Assembly (NCBI GenBank): GCA_029718625.1
Contig: CM056376.1
Span: 110,999,488-111,063,487, forward strand
Direction of reading: 5' to 3'
Length of the DNA stretch: 64,000 bases
From: Synaphobranchus kaupii
Lineage: Eukaryota; Chordata; Actinopteri; Anguilliformes; Synaphobranchidae
Shown: positions 1-13,000 of the stretch, piece by piece
Numbering within the stretch: the stretch's first letter is position 1
How the letters are laid out: each line of letters begins with the position of its first letter
Notes under the pieces: generated by a model
Database searches by the model: none
What the model was told of the DNA's origin: nothing
Seen by the model: the letters and a program-made list of their open reading frames with translations, nothing else
Position numbers and translations under genes: made by a program

Positions 1-62
1 CTTTTAAATGAGCAGTAATGACCATGTTCAGAGCTAGGCAGATCCTCTTACAATTCATGAGC

Positions 63-305
63 ATTGCATTACATTACATTTCAGCACTGAACAGTTGATC
101 TTATGGAGGGTGACTTACACAGGTTCTGTTTTTTTTTGTTTGTTTTGTTTTTTTACATACAATTAGTTTATGTATCTGTATATCTTACTGAAGCAGTCCA
201 GGTTAAGTACCTGAGTCAAGGACAACAGCACTGCCTCACCTGGGAATCAAAACTGCAACCACTCCGGCAAGCCCAGTTCCCTAACCACTATACTACACTC
301 CCAGC
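63..305 (+). repeat. Dispersed fish repeat, copy 1 (otop1 intron 2)
   Basis: This ~240-bp segment begins with tandem CATTACATTACATT-type sequence and ends in CCTAACCACTATACTACACT. It shares its layout and many words with the stretch at 38232-38455, for example 'GGTTAAGTACCT', 'CCTGGGAATC', 'CAACCACTCC/CAACCTTTTG' and 'ACCA(C/T)TATACTACACT'. The two copies are diverged, so this is an old interspersed family. I do not assign it to a named class. It lies in the otop1 intron that runs off the left edge. Confidence 0.65.
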
Positions 306-1812
306 GCAGGCATCAATACTTCAGTAACTTGCAGTGATTTTAAATGTCCAGCCTAAAGCCCAGCAAGCAATTGTACTTAAGCGCTGATAAACAAGACCCC
401 AAGCAGCCTCATATGTAATGTTTCGTACACATACAGATGTAGAACGCACCACAGTTACACCCATGTTATTAAATGTCTGCCAGTTATTTGTCTTGCGAGT
501 ATAATTATAATGGCCTTCTCTTGGGAAGGCAGATTCTATCCAGTCAATACTGCGCTGAAACACTGCCCTCTATAGGCGGTATCGGTCCTCTACACCTTCT
601 CCCTTTAATTAAAAGAACAGAGCAGCCAGGCCCGCAGCCGGATATGAGGAAATGATAGAACCGTGCTGACTGGCTGTATCAGTTACTGTAATTGCAGCAC
701 CCTGGGGATCTCGCGTCACAAATCTGCTCAGATAAATCCATTCGAGGTTGAAAGAAAAGGCGAGCAACTGTGTGTCGCATGAAACCCAAGAGAACTGTTC
801 CACACAAACAAGAACTGTCGAGACCCCGCTCCCCCCTACCCCCAATGATCCAATAAAGCATGTCTTCAAGTGAGCCATTGTCCTTTTATTTCATTACAAG
901 TGATGCTCAGTCGCACGCTTTACCTTCTGTGTGGTTCATAATGTCCTGCGCAGAAAGCCTCTTTTTGTGGGCGTTCATGAAGTGTTCGGTCTCAGACATA
1001 ATGCCGTTACACCACAGAAGAAGATTGGTAAAGACTGCGTGGATCACCCCAAACCTGAGGGAAACCGTTTCAACAAAACACACAAAAAACGTGATTTTGA
1101 GAAAGGCTAGTAAGTCTCTTGACTGACACGAGTAAAATACAATGGACGTAATAAGCTACTTTTAAATAGTTGAGACTTTGAAACACTGTCTTCTAAATTA
1201 ATTAATTAATATTTGGATTCAGGACACTTTATATTGTCAATGATAGTTTACTTAATAGTAAACAACTTTTTTATTATTTGAAAAATACATCTAATCCAAA
1301 GTGGTTTTTACATAATTACTTAATTTTCGTTTTAAAATGAATACCTCTCAATCGTCTCAAAAGTCTTGATCACGTCTTTGATGTGAAACCAAAGAAAATG
1401 CACCTAAAACGATAGCGTGTAACTTCATTACACCACACTGTCGTGCAAAAACATTTCTAAATTATCCATACAACATTGACTAAGTAGGATACTGAAACAT
1501 AATAAATTATCGTTAGTGTCAGTTTGTCTGCAATATAACTTATAGCTGATAAAGCTATATATGTAGCCCATTGAAAATGATTTCAGTCCAAACTGAGTTT
1601 CAAACATTTCAAACACAACGAACAATGGGAAGGATTATGTTGTTCATTCGGAAGCTAGAGATATTGCCCAGGAAACAAAGAAGGTATTATTCACAATCGA
1701 GACCACCCTACAACGTTTTTTTAAGTACACCTGGTCTAAACCATAAAAGCTTAGGCTATCCTCTGGAAAGCAGTAGCCTATTATGACAAGTACACGCAAA
1801 AATTGTCCTTAC

Positions 1813-2843
1813 CTGTGATATTGTGTGGAGCGTATGGACGACGGGATAAACCGCTTGCGCTGCCGACACACATGCTTTATAACCCACGTACCGACCAATA
1901 AGAAAAGCATCCATAATCAAGGAAAGCAGTGCTAGAACCGTTATCCCACCTATAAGATAAAGCAATTTCAGTGAAGTGCATCAAATTTAGTCTGTTCATA
2001 TTTGGGGTGGGTTAAGATTCTTCATTACATTTAGCCTACATCAACCCCTGTATGTCATTCTTTGATCATTGCAAACCAGTCAAATAGCCTAAAGCAAAAC
2101 ACAGATAACAAGCCGCAGCTTGTGCAATCACAGGTATGGATATTAATATCGAGCACTCAACAAATAACGCGTCCCCAAAATAAAAACCTGTGCATGCGTA
2201 AATATGTATAGTACCCTAATCACGATTGTGACTGTTTCTTGCATTGCTTTGAAGGTGGGAATCACTATATAAAATTCACCCATGTTAATCGATGTTGCAG
2301 CTCAAATAGCTAAAGGTAAGTCATGGTTCCTCGCTGACTCATAAAGGATTGCAAGAAATGCGACGTGTTCTAAAGTTTCTCGGTAGCTCATCTTCATTGG
2401 TGGTACTAAAGTGTTTTTTCGCGCCTCGGAAAGTCATTGTACGCAGTGAAGTGTGCAGATGGTCTTGTACCTCTTAGCCATCTCGTGCCAGCGTGCGCAT
2501 CCTTTTCTGACAGAATTGTTTTCTGCCTGTCCCTCCTCGCGCTGTACCACAGCATCCACAGGAGCTGCACAATCATTATGGTGGTGATGAACCACAATAG
2601 GTGCGCTTCTCTGACGACGTGGTCGTGGTACGAGACGGCGAGCATTAGCGCCGCACCGAACAGGAGTAAATTGGTCCCATACTGAGCGCTAAGAATCTCT
2701 GCATTTTTCTTCGGGTAGTCCTCCGTCAGACTAACTCTCAACTTGTTAAACTTTTTCTTTCCTTTCTCTGGAGTGAAGGAGGAAGATGAACTGTGGCGGT
2801 GCTTGTTCAAGCACAATATATCCAAGCCGCCGTGTTCTACCAT
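1813..2843 (-). CDS. otop1: Otopetrin-1 proton channel, first two coding exons (3' part beyond the left edge)
   Basis: Otopetrins are multi-pass plasma-membrane proton-selective channels; otop1 is needed for otolith/otoconia formation and acid sensing. Coding exon 1 is 2471-2843 and exon 2 is 1813-1949 on the minus strand. The donor is AGAG|GTACAA, the acceptor TTATAG|GTGG, and exon 2 ends at a CACAG|GTAAGG donor; phases join as WLR-G-GITVL. Residues ~56-72 and ~82-102 form the first two membrane segments (the second contains QLLWMLWYSARRD), then the family motif EKDAHAGTRWLRG, then a third segment (~124-147) and the PVVHTLHTISQ motif that starts the fourth. The start is placed at MVEHGG; the frame stays open to an upstream ATG at 2918, which would add 25 residues. 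No later exon is visible in 1-1812. LYAR and TMEM128 neighbours match the human 4p16 order. Confidence 0.9.
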
Positions 2844-3963
2844 GGCACTGAGATCAGTACTATCCAAACCCTTGAAAGAAAATGAATCAGCGTCAATACA
2901 CTCTGCTTTGCGATACAATGTACTCAGGAAATGCTAAACACATAAGACATTGCGGCATGCATGAGGTACAGAGAAAGAAACACGCTACCACCTTCATGTT
3001 TTAGATGCATCCGTTGTCACTGCTGCTAGAAAACATTAATTATTTTTGTCTTTTCAGTGCGCAATTAAAAAAACAGGCTTTTATCCTGTTTGTAATCTGG
3101 TAACTCTGAACTAGAATGACCTCACACCACCTCTTTTATACCTCCTCGCTGAGTCACCGAGATTAAGTTGACTAGATAGAATTTCAATTGTCGACGGGCC
3201 CAGCCTAACATGACCTTACATTGCGCTAATAACTAATAAACTAACTACTAAAGACAGGCATTAATTTCATATGAAGAGAACGTATAGCACATAAACAGAT
3301 TTGCTCGTTAAATTCTGCGCCGTGTCCACACTGACCAAAGCGCTTACGCACGCCCGTGCGCACGCGCCCGCTTCCACTCGGTTCCCTCACATATACAGAG
3401 TGGAGAAAAAACATTTGTCCTTGATAAATCTAGGCAGTAGATTGAATCCGTTTCGTTATCTGCTATATCTAAAAGACGGGACGGACCGCTCTCCACTTAT
3501 CGTATGGCCGGAGTTCATTACTGACAGTCGCCACACCTTTCTGGGCACGCAGAGGTAGTTCACCTTGCAGCTCATAAACCGTATTCAACACCAGGACAAC
3601 GAAGTCTGAGTGACGTCTGATGTTGTCCAAAAAGGAGTGTGTCTGTTGCATAATCCGACCATATTTGTACAGATTTTTTTTTTTACATTTTGCAAAGACA
3701 TGAATCCAGTTGGCAGCAGTCTTTCCTACATTACGCACCGAAAATGCTGTGTCAGTTTCACTTTATCCCAATCCAAACATTTTTCTGTGCCGTTTATTAT
3801 TATTAGTGACACGTGCAGTGTATATTTTTAAAATCAATTTATACAGGTGATGGTCTGGAAGTGAAGCAGTGTTAAGTCAGAACATCTTTAATACTTTTAA
3901 ACCTGTAGCGTCTGAATTCCAAACCTGATTCCCTTTTCACTACACCACATTTAATAGCACTTA
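2844..3963. other. Upstream region of otop1; no gene seen
   Basis: This stretch holds the 5' flank of otop1 and the start of the 7-kb spacer before tmem128. Short open frames here have no recognisable domains. I cannot place a transcription start. Confidence 0.4.
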
Positions 3964-4372
3964 CATTCAGGTCCATAAGTATTTGGACAGTGACACAATT
4001 TTTGTTGTTTTGACTCTGTACTCCAACACATTGGATTTGAAATGGAAGTGACTATGAGGTTAAAGTGCAGACTTTCAGCATTAATCTGAGGGTGTTTACA
4101 TCCATATGGGGTGAATGGTGTAGCAATTGTAGCCATTTTTATGCATAGCCCCTCTATGGAAAAATGAGTCAGGAGAAACAACCCTTAAAGTGAACCAAAA
4201 TCTACAATTGCTACACTGTTCACCCGATATGGATGTAAAAACGCTCAAATTAAAGCTGAAAGTCTGGACTTTAACCTCATAGGCACTGTTCCATTTCAAA
4301 TCCAATGTGCTGGAGTACAGAGCCAAAACAACAAAAATCGTGTCACCGTCCAAATACTTATGGACCTGACTG
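3964..4372. mobile_element. Palindromic Tc1-type MITE
   Basis: The 409-bp element is almost wholly an inverted repeat: the left arm CAGGTCCATAAGTATTTGG is mirrored by the right arm ending CTTATGGACCTG, with ~190-bp arms. It is flanked by TA on both sides (3962-3963 and 4373-4374), as expected for Tc1/mariner insertion. It has no coding capacity; open frames inside are by-products of the palindrome. Confidence 0.85.
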
Positions 4373-5310
4373 TACATATTTATAATGAAGTGATAATAAG
4401 GCTTTATTAACGTTAAAATAGGCAGAGCTACCTTTGGTATCTGCGACTCCCTGATTTGAGCCAATCACTGTACTTTCTTGTGGAACTGATTGACATCTCA
4501 CTGTTGCTTGACCAATTATGGGTTCATGAAACCCTTTTCCCGTCACTACATGCTGTAGGTTAACATCGGCTCTGTTTTGCAAATAGAAATTTTTTCTATT
4601 TTCCAAAGGTGGATTATGTGAACTTTAGCGATAAAGCATTTGACCTTTTTAAGCATGTATAAGTGAAATGTAAGCAATGGGAACAGACCAGTCAACCCGA
4701 GGGGTCACCAATTTGCTGGTAGTCCACAAATCAAATAGCTCTATGTTCTAGTCCCATTCAATGATCAGGGAATGATAACATAAGATTGATTGTGTGGAGC
4801 CCTGGTTCATAAGCCAGACATGAAAAAGTTAGAAAGAAGATTTGGAGAAGTGTCTATTTAACTGGGAGCCTGCTGATTGGAATAAATTCAGCTTCTCCTC
4901 TTCTACCCTTGGCAAAGGAAACAGCTGAGGAGCCGGCCCAATGTCTGGCAAGCCCTTTAGAGACTTGGGTATAAAGTCATATCAATCAGCTGATTCAGGC
5001 TGCGTTAGCTTCTGACCCCTTTGCTGTCAATATCGAGCGGCAGGGAATCACACGTTAAGCTCCGCGGTGCTAAACCAGATACGCTGGATTGGAAGATGGC
5101 ACAAACCCTGGCGTAGGAATGAAGAGCCGATTTGTGAACTAGAGCAGAACTGCCCAATGCCGGTTGCCAAGGTGGGAGGGCTGTCCAGCAATATGCCCCC
5201 AATGCTAATACATAAATGGAGACAATAATCTGCATTTGTGGAAGGGCTTTACCATCTGGAGCTGAAATTGTTGAAAGCTACACCAGGCCCTCGAGACATA
5301 GTGTTGGATT

Positions 5311-5327
5311 TGGGGGGGGGGGGGGGG
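5311..5327. repeat. Poly-G tract (about 17 G)
   Basis: A single uninterrupted G homopolymer followed by TGCAGGGG. Similar long G or C runs occur near 55031, 59338, 59600 and 59883, and length errors are likely in all of them. Confidence 0.8.
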
Positions 5328-5419
5328 TGCAGGGGTGTTTAAAAACACAGGTATCTGCTAGAAGTAACAGAGAGATGTGAGAAAGACGCAGGTTTGAGAG
5401 AAATGTGACGGGTATTTAA

Positions 5420-5871
5420 CTCTTATATTATGTTCCGGGTCAATTTGACCCGATTCAATGTTTGACAGTTAACCTTACTTTTCATCTTGACACGATATAC
5501 TAATTGGTTGAGATTGAATAATAAACATGCAATAAACATCATGCTACGTTATCAAAAGTCCTGTACCAATTTTGTATACAAAGGTTTTGTGTGGGGTCAC
5601 TTGTGGGGTAGCTGTATAAAATGTCAGAAAATATACAACCGTTTTTTTATTTTTTGTGGATAATTCTGGTGCCACTTTCCCATACAGGTTTTAAACCTCA
5701 CAAACGTTCACTTACCTCAGGCTCTAAAATGAGATCACAGATTTTTTATATCTCGGGATAAAAGACACATCAATCGGGAGACACACAAAAGGTGAGACAG
5801 AAAGTGCTAGTTTTGTGCCAGTTTAAACTTTCGGGGTCAAGGCATCATGAAATTTCAACATAATATGAGGG
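5420..5871. mobile_element. piggyBac-like MITE with TTAA target sites
   Basis: Terminal inverted repeats CTCTTATATTATGTT (left) and AACATAATATGAGGG (right) are each bordered by TTAA (5416-5419 and 5872-5875), the hallmark target duplication of piggyBac elements. The left end continues into the palindrome CGGGTCAATTTGACCCG. The 452-bp element has no transposase, so it is a non-autonomous copy. Confidence 0.75.
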
Positions 5872-6559
5872 TTAAGAAGAAGCTCGTCCGTATGTGTGGA
5901 GAAACCAGAGAGGGCTGGGACAGAGGGCCAGATGCCAGCCCTCCCTCTCGAATCAAAAACCCTCATCTCAGATTAGTTTCTCCTTACAGTGGGCCTGGAG
6001 TAGCAGTCTATCCCAAAGCAAAAGTACTGCTGGACACTACTGCTCATTATTCGTTAATACTGGTGCCCGATTCTTTGTAGTTTCCAATTCTTTCTGGCTG
6101 GAATAAACTGAGAAGGAAACAGGCCTCCTTCAAAGAAGTGTCTCAGAGGCCGACCAGAGTGATGTTTTGATTTTATCAGGCCTGGGGTTAAAGCTATACT
6201 ACTATTGTCATATCCTTTAGGGTGATAAACTCAGCACTTGCTATGCTAAGACAGCAGTTTATTTGAAGAGCAGAATTTTATAGAATGAACGGAGTTCAGT
6301 TGTGTGTACTGTATGATCCCGGCAATTCATTTTTGTCTCTGGTCTTAATTTCAAAATATATTCTACTTTTCTGAAACCTACACTACAAGGGACATTCAGT
6401 AAAAAATAAATAAATTTTAAAAAATTCATTTTGAAAATATTTTCACTACAACGTCATCCAAGTCACTTGTATTATATCAAAAGCAAAATTTAATTCCCCC
6501 CAAAAAAGTTCTCCTGTATCTCAGGAGGATATACAGACTAAACTGAAACTAGTGTGCAA

Positions 6560-6580
6560 GGTTAGGGTTAGGGTTAACCC
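6560..6580 (+). repeat. Short interstitial telomere-like repeat
   Basis: Two complete TTAGGG repeats read GGTTAGGGTTAGGG and are followed at once by TTAACCC in the opposite sense. It is far too short to be a functional telomere. Confidence 0.7.
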
Positions 6581-6964
6581 TGGCTCTCTGATGGTGTGTC
6601 ACCCCCACATCTGGGTGTTGCTGGTCAATTACGAAAAGCCCCATCACACCCGTGTTAACCGCTGTTAAAACAGTATGGCTTAACCATGGAAATACCCTTT
6701 TATTTTTGTTATAATGTTTGTCAATGCTAACACTCAGCTGCTCTTGCATAATTGGAAAGTAATGAGCTTTTAAAAAAATAAATAAATAACACACATTAAG
6801 AACACTATAGCCTATAGAGATCACGTGCACTGAGTTTTGTTTTTGTTTCTACGTTTAGCAAAAGCATCACAAAAAGCCATACTGTGGTCTCTTACAATGG
6901 TGTATCACAGCCTAGATAAGAATACGCTCCTGTGGCAGCAAATACTGCATGTGAACTAGAATAT

Positions 6965-7108
6965 GGGCCTGATTTACTAAGACCTTTAGCAAATGCAAAA
7001 CCTTTTAGCACACACAAAACTAATAACACCAGTGATTGGTGGAAAAAATAAATACCATGACCAAGTTATTGGTTTTGCACATGGTAAAGGTCTTAATAAA
7101 TGAAGCCC
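6965..7108. mobile_element. Small MITE, GGGCCTGATTTACTAAGAC family, copy 1
   Basis: The left end GGGCCTGATTTACTAAGAC and the right end GTCTTAATAAATGAAGCCC are inverted repeats of one another. A second copy lies at 25463-25600 in a lyar intron. It is non-coding and ~144 bp long. Confidence 0.7.
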
Positions 7109-8983
7109 TAAGACCATTGGGTCACAAAAACAAATACAAATATCTAGGTTATTTGAAAGACCATGTTTAGATCTCTGGACACCCGCAAGAACTAATTATT
7201 ATTATTATTATTTTTTTTTCATTTATCTGACTCACTTGTCAGCAAATTCAAACTTTTATACAGGTGATCTGTGAGAATATGACCAATTACCTGCCCCGTA
7301 ACCTGAATTCAATCATCCACAGCTTCTGTGTGAGGTATCAATAGTTACTTTTTTTCTCGCCTGCCAAGAGTTGAGGGGTCAGAGGTTTTAACAGCTATTG
7401 CAAGTAAATAAACTGAAATATTATTTCACAAAAGTTTCAACATTTGCACCTCAGAATTGTGTGTGTGTGTGTATGAGTTAAAAGATCCCGTCAATGAAAG
7501 GCAATATTAACCACAGAGAATGTTATTTGTATGTTATTATGTTGTTTTGTATTCAGTAATAATCTAAGTCTACATTTGTGCATTGATATATGCTCTAAAT
7601 TACTCAACTCACTTTAGCAATGAACACAAGTGAACACAATTAGAGTGTACTAATTGTTAACGGTATACAGGGTATTAATTGTCAATTGTACCGTACTTTT
7701 GCAGGCAAATTATTTGTTCAAGACGACCCAATTTGTCAATGCTGAATTGTTGTACCCCCATTGTTAAACAAAACAGGGTAGTACCAAAATATCTCCTATT
7801 AAATATGCAGTAAAACTTACATCTGCACACTACTGCACCAACACCTTCCCAGTGGGAACCTGCCACTGTTAGCGTTCTAGCAAATGACCCACCGCAGTCA
7901 TTTCCCAGAATCCCTCAGTATTTAGATAGATAGAGACCTTTATTTAACCAGAGATATGCCAATTGAGAGCAAAGCTCTTTTACAATGGCGCCCTGAGAAA
8001 ACAATGCAATGAGAAAACACAACAATACATTTAAATATTACAAAAGTAGTGTGAACAACATGAAAATAATAAAAAATGACAAATACATTATGAAAAGATT
8101 CCTGAAAGAAATCATTCAAAATGCTGAATTGAGGAGTCTATCTTAAGTCTACAGTTAAATCATAAAAGTAATTTGTGAATAACGTCACTAACTTTTTAAG
8201 AGGAAACCACAGACTATGCTAAGACGTTTCAACACAAAAGTGTTATTGTCAACACTAAGGTTTTATGAATACAGGTCCTCAATATAGATAAAGTTTTATA
8301 CTTATTTCCTGTGTTATGTGATGTTTTATCCTTAATGCTAATCTCAGTGCACGATTGGCTATTGTGTGGAAATACCAATCCTTTAAAATACCTTGAGTAT
8401 TTCATTACACAACTCACTGGAATTTCTCAACACTGTAAACACACCTTCCCATAGCGGTGTCCTCAAAGTTGGTGCCAATCTGTGTCAACAAGTTACATAC
8501 AAGGTTAACAAGTCTGCCATTTTGATGTTATGGTAAAGAAAAAACAAGAAAATTGTCTGGTATTTTTTCATCTGAAATGTTGGACCAGGAAAGAGAAAAT
8601 AATCAATTCAAATTTTACATTGAAAACAGTCAAAACCAGCTTTGAAAATGATTTTTAATAAAAAAGATGCCATGTACATTGTTTTAATTCCATTGAGTTA
8701 TCACAACAAATGCATTCTGTAGTTATGGAAACTGAATACAAATAAATACCTGTCCATACTAGACAATAAAAAAATAAAAAGCCTTGGCATTTAGTTTTGT
8801 TAACAATATTAGATAAAGTATAGGTGCTGGAAGTAAAGAATGGCTTTAAATTCAACAATATAAATCAGTGACATTTTGAGCATCCAAATCAAGGTTTACC
8901 ATGAGTACCAAAATCTGTAAAGGAGAAAATAGAAACACAAAAATATTAATTTCATTTCTGACTGTAAAATCCCATTAATATAT

Positions 8984-9660
8984 ACAGTGCACTCCAAAAG
9001 TGTTAGGACAGTGACACATTTTTTGTTGTTTTGGCTCTGTATTCCAGCACATTGGATTTGAAATGGAACAGTGACTATGGGCCCTATCTTACACCCGGCG
9101 CTAACCCAAACGCAAGTGTCTTTGCCATCTTACACCTTGTTTATCTAACGAATGAATTCACGCCCATATCAAGTGAACTGGGCAGGTTGGTCTTAAGATG
9201 AGGTGTGGCCAGGATCATTTTTGTCGTACTGCGATCTTGAGCCAGAAGAAAGCGCTTGCGCTAAAACCACCACAAACCTGGTCTGAAGTCATGTCGCAGT
9301 TAGTTCCATGTTATTTTAACAGCGCAATATAAGTGCGTGTACATAGGCATGTGCACAACGCGCGTACACCGTCCTATCTGTTACACACAGGGACACAAGC
9401 ATGCATACAAGATATCAAGATTACATTGTGAAATGGGGATTCATATTTTTCCCCAAAATAAAAATGTTCTCTCCTGCAATAGACGCAAGTTGTCCCTGTA
9501 ATCCCGGGGAAATGAGCTTGTTTTAAAGCGTTAAGCTACCGTTAAAAAACGAGCTGGGTCATATTTCCATAAGCAGGAAATTATAAAACAAGGTAAAGGT
9601 AGTTTCTCCTGACTCATTTTCCTATTGAACTCTATGGAGAAATAAGTCAGGAGAAGAAAC
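8984..9660. mobile_element. MITE relic apparently interrupted by a second repeat
   Basis: 8984-9079 is the left arm of a Tc1-type MITE close to the one at 3964-4372 (shared GGACAGTGACACA, TTGGATTTGAAATGGAA). It stops abruptly at GGGCCCTATCTTACACCCGG, a start I recognise from fish hAT-type MITEs. Sequence resembling the centre of the first MITE (GACTCATTTT...AAGTCAGGAGAA) reappears at ~9600-9660, which suggests insertion of one element into another. The right boundary of the inserted piece is not clear. Confidence 0.5.
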
Positions 9661-10037
9661 CCTTCAAATGATCCACCCACATATGAGCAACAGAAATATG
9701 AGTCAGAGAGAAATTATGTACTATGAGCTACTTCAGTATACATGACCAAGAGACCACTTCCTCATACTGATGGAAACTTGAAGCCAGAAGCACAGAAAAC
9801 AAACTGGAATATCGCACTCACTTTAACTGAAAACAAGTTTAACAGTTTTAAGATAAACATAGAATAAAAATAATATCGAAATAAAGGCCAAGGTGTAGCC
9901 TTTATGCAAGTTGAGAGACTGTGATTGGGTAGTATAGGCCAGCTTGGGCCATTTGTATTCACACAGGTCTTGATATAACTAGCTTAAACACTGGACAGAG
10001 GCGCGGCGGAGGGGACGGCGCTTACCTCAGGCCTGCA

Positions 10038-13000
10038 TCAGCCCAGCATAGAAATGAGCATCAGCACACCCATGAACTGGGTGAAAAGGATTATGGGAGT
10101 GAATATTGACCACACTGGCCAGAGTGCTATGTTAAAACTGGGGGGACAAAGAGAGAGAGATTTCAGTGCAAATATTAGATTTGACCAAAGGATCTTCATC
10201 TATATATAACATCACGAAACATTTATCTTGCCAATAAAGATTAAAAATCATAATACTGGCAACGGTATGCACGCGTGCACGCGCACACACACACACATAT
10301 ATATTCATTTTAAAATGTATTCATTACAATGTGATTTGGGCTGTAGCATTATGCACATTGGTACACAGGTGAGAGACTGTAGGTTATGAACCAGATCTGA
10401 GCAAGTCTCTACCCAATAATTACAGGGAACAGGTAAAGCTCACCTGCAGGATGCAGCGATGAAGACTGCTGTGGTGACAGGTGCGAGAGCCGGATACTCC
10501 TGGTCGTACTGCTGAATGCCTTTGAACCAATCCAGGTACAGGATACAGAATAATGCTAGCGTCACGCTAACTCCCAGTAATGCTGCACCAACATTGAACC
10601 ACCAACTGCAACACAACCACACATATATTAACACGCGAACCGTTAAACCTATTGTAAATGTAAAGAATGCTTAATTTTGCTGGATTACCTTAAAGGGATA
10701 GTCTGGAATTTTGGACATAATGTCTCAATTACGACTTACCCATGATGTAGTTGATTGATGGAAACCATTTTCAGCTAATTCCATGCTGTCCCTTCTTTTG
10801 GACATACACACATTGCTAATGCTAGCGCAACTCTATGGTAACCGTAGCATCCACTACCAAACGCACTTAAACACTCCACAGTGCCCCCGCCGTACTTCCA
10901 CAGAGAATATAGGTCAGCACAAAGTAAAGGATTCAATGATAGTTTGACTTCAAAAATGATGGTATAAACACTCAAATTAACCCTGATAGACTGTCGTCGT
11001 ATTTTATTTGCTTTGGGTGCACTGTGGAGTGTTTAAGTGCATTTGGTAGTGGATGCTACCGGTTACTACTCATGTTTATTACTAGGGATAGCTCCTACGC
11101 TGTGAGAAAGCTGTGCTTTGTCGGATTTGCTTTGTAGTCGCGTCAATGACCTTCAATATGCACTTATTGTACGTCGCTTTGGATAAAAGCGTCTGCCAAA
11201 TGATTGTAATGTAACGTTACCATAGAGTTGCGCTAGCATTAGCAACGTGTGTATGTCCAAAAGAAGGGACAGCATGGAATTAGCTGAAAATGGTTTCCAT
11301 CAATCAACTACATCATGGGTAAGTCGTAATTGAGACATTATGTCCAGAATTCCGAACGATCCCTTTAATGCATATTTTTGAGACTGCTATCATTTGCTTC
11401 TTTGGCTAATAAAAATAAATAGCAACTGGGAATTAAGTATCTTTAAGCTTAAATTTAATTGTCAGCTGTATGCTTACTTAAAATAAATTCTCTCTCCATT
11501 TTCAGGCAACATTCCATACACTGGGTAGCATGGGGGCGCTCCACAACCACAGATCAGATCAGGTTCCAATCCTGGAGGACTGTGTTGGCTGCTCATTAGC
11601 CGTTTTGTGCGCCAGCATTATTAATGCTAAAGACTCTCTGTGTTGGTGGACTTTCATGCACTAAGCTAATGTGCCAAAAACTCTTGCTGGGAAGCATCAT
11701 AACCACACCCATCATCATAACCAAAATTATCTTTGACTATTGGTGAACTGCCACTCTAAGCTTGGCTTCAGTCCACGGTGCTTCCAAGGCTGAAATTGGC
11801 TGCTGGTTGATAAGGGAAGGGCAAAAGCTTACAGACACTGCAGCCCTCCAGGACACAAGTTTGATGAACCTGGATTAAATGCAGTCACTGTGAACATGTC
11901 TCCCTAGATATTACACTCTCACTAGGCGCAGCACAAGCATTCCTAAATTGCACCATTCCCTCACCTTTTGATACCGTCGTCTACCATTATAACAGTGAAG
12001 AAGTCGAGGTAGTAAGTCAACCCAATGGCAGCCACCATCCAGAAAACTGAGTGGCGGTTAATTCGAGGGAGGGGCTTGACTTCTTTTTCCTCAGGACCTA
12101 GACGGGAGAGAGATTGAACACTTCAAACTTTACAAAGGAAAAACGCAGGTGGCTTCCTTAAATTAGTGACGGTCAACATTCGGTTCCACAGAGCTCCACT
12201 GTAAATGATCAAAGTCAACGGCCGACCTTAGGACCGAAAGATCTTACCAGACCTGGGTGCTTACGTGTGAGGTCAGACACAAGCTCGAGATCAGATCAGA
12301 CAACAAGTGTTTGTGATACTGTGATGCGTGACACCCAAAATGTCCAAAGCTAATTTTTCAGGCCCAGGGTATGACCATGAAGGTGCTTCTGCACAACTGA
12401 TCCTTGAGTTCTAACACTCTCTTCATCCATGCACTGCAACAGAGGAGGGATATGTGGTACGCAATGTGACCAAGGAGCTTAAAGGCAGTGGGGCAGCAGG
12501 TTAAACTAGGGTAGTGTGATGCACTGCGTTTATGCTTTTAAAGGTGAAGTAGTTCAGCAATCAAGAATTCAGACCCTCTCTTTCTATCTACAAAGCACAT
12601 GTAGCCAATTTAGAAGAAACAAAAGCACACACATGGCCATCTGACTACGTAGCTGGATAACATTGACAACTGGTGGGGAAAGATGCATTTAATTAGACTA
12701 GCAAAAGAGCCCAGTGTGGATTAGAAGGGCTCAATGAAAGAGTGGCTCAGTCTACGGAAAGGAGTACTTCCATCTCAGTAAACAGTGAGAGAATATCGCC
12801 TGACAGAGCGAAAGTAAGACTTGCTGTGTTTGCAGACACACTAAGGGGCAAGGGCCAAAAACAATAAATGAAAAGGAGCTATTTATATACCAGAATACGA
12901 CGATCCATGCAGAGAAAATACTAAATCTCTGCTGTTCAGCTTCAGTGGCCTTTAAGGACAAACTGGGCCTAAGATTTGACTGCGCTGAAATTAATCTGGC

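Noticed and set aside
2844..2918. Upstream otop1 start (25 extra residues)
   Set aside because: The frame is open, but otopetrin-1 similarity begins at MVEHGG, so the downstream ATG is preferred.
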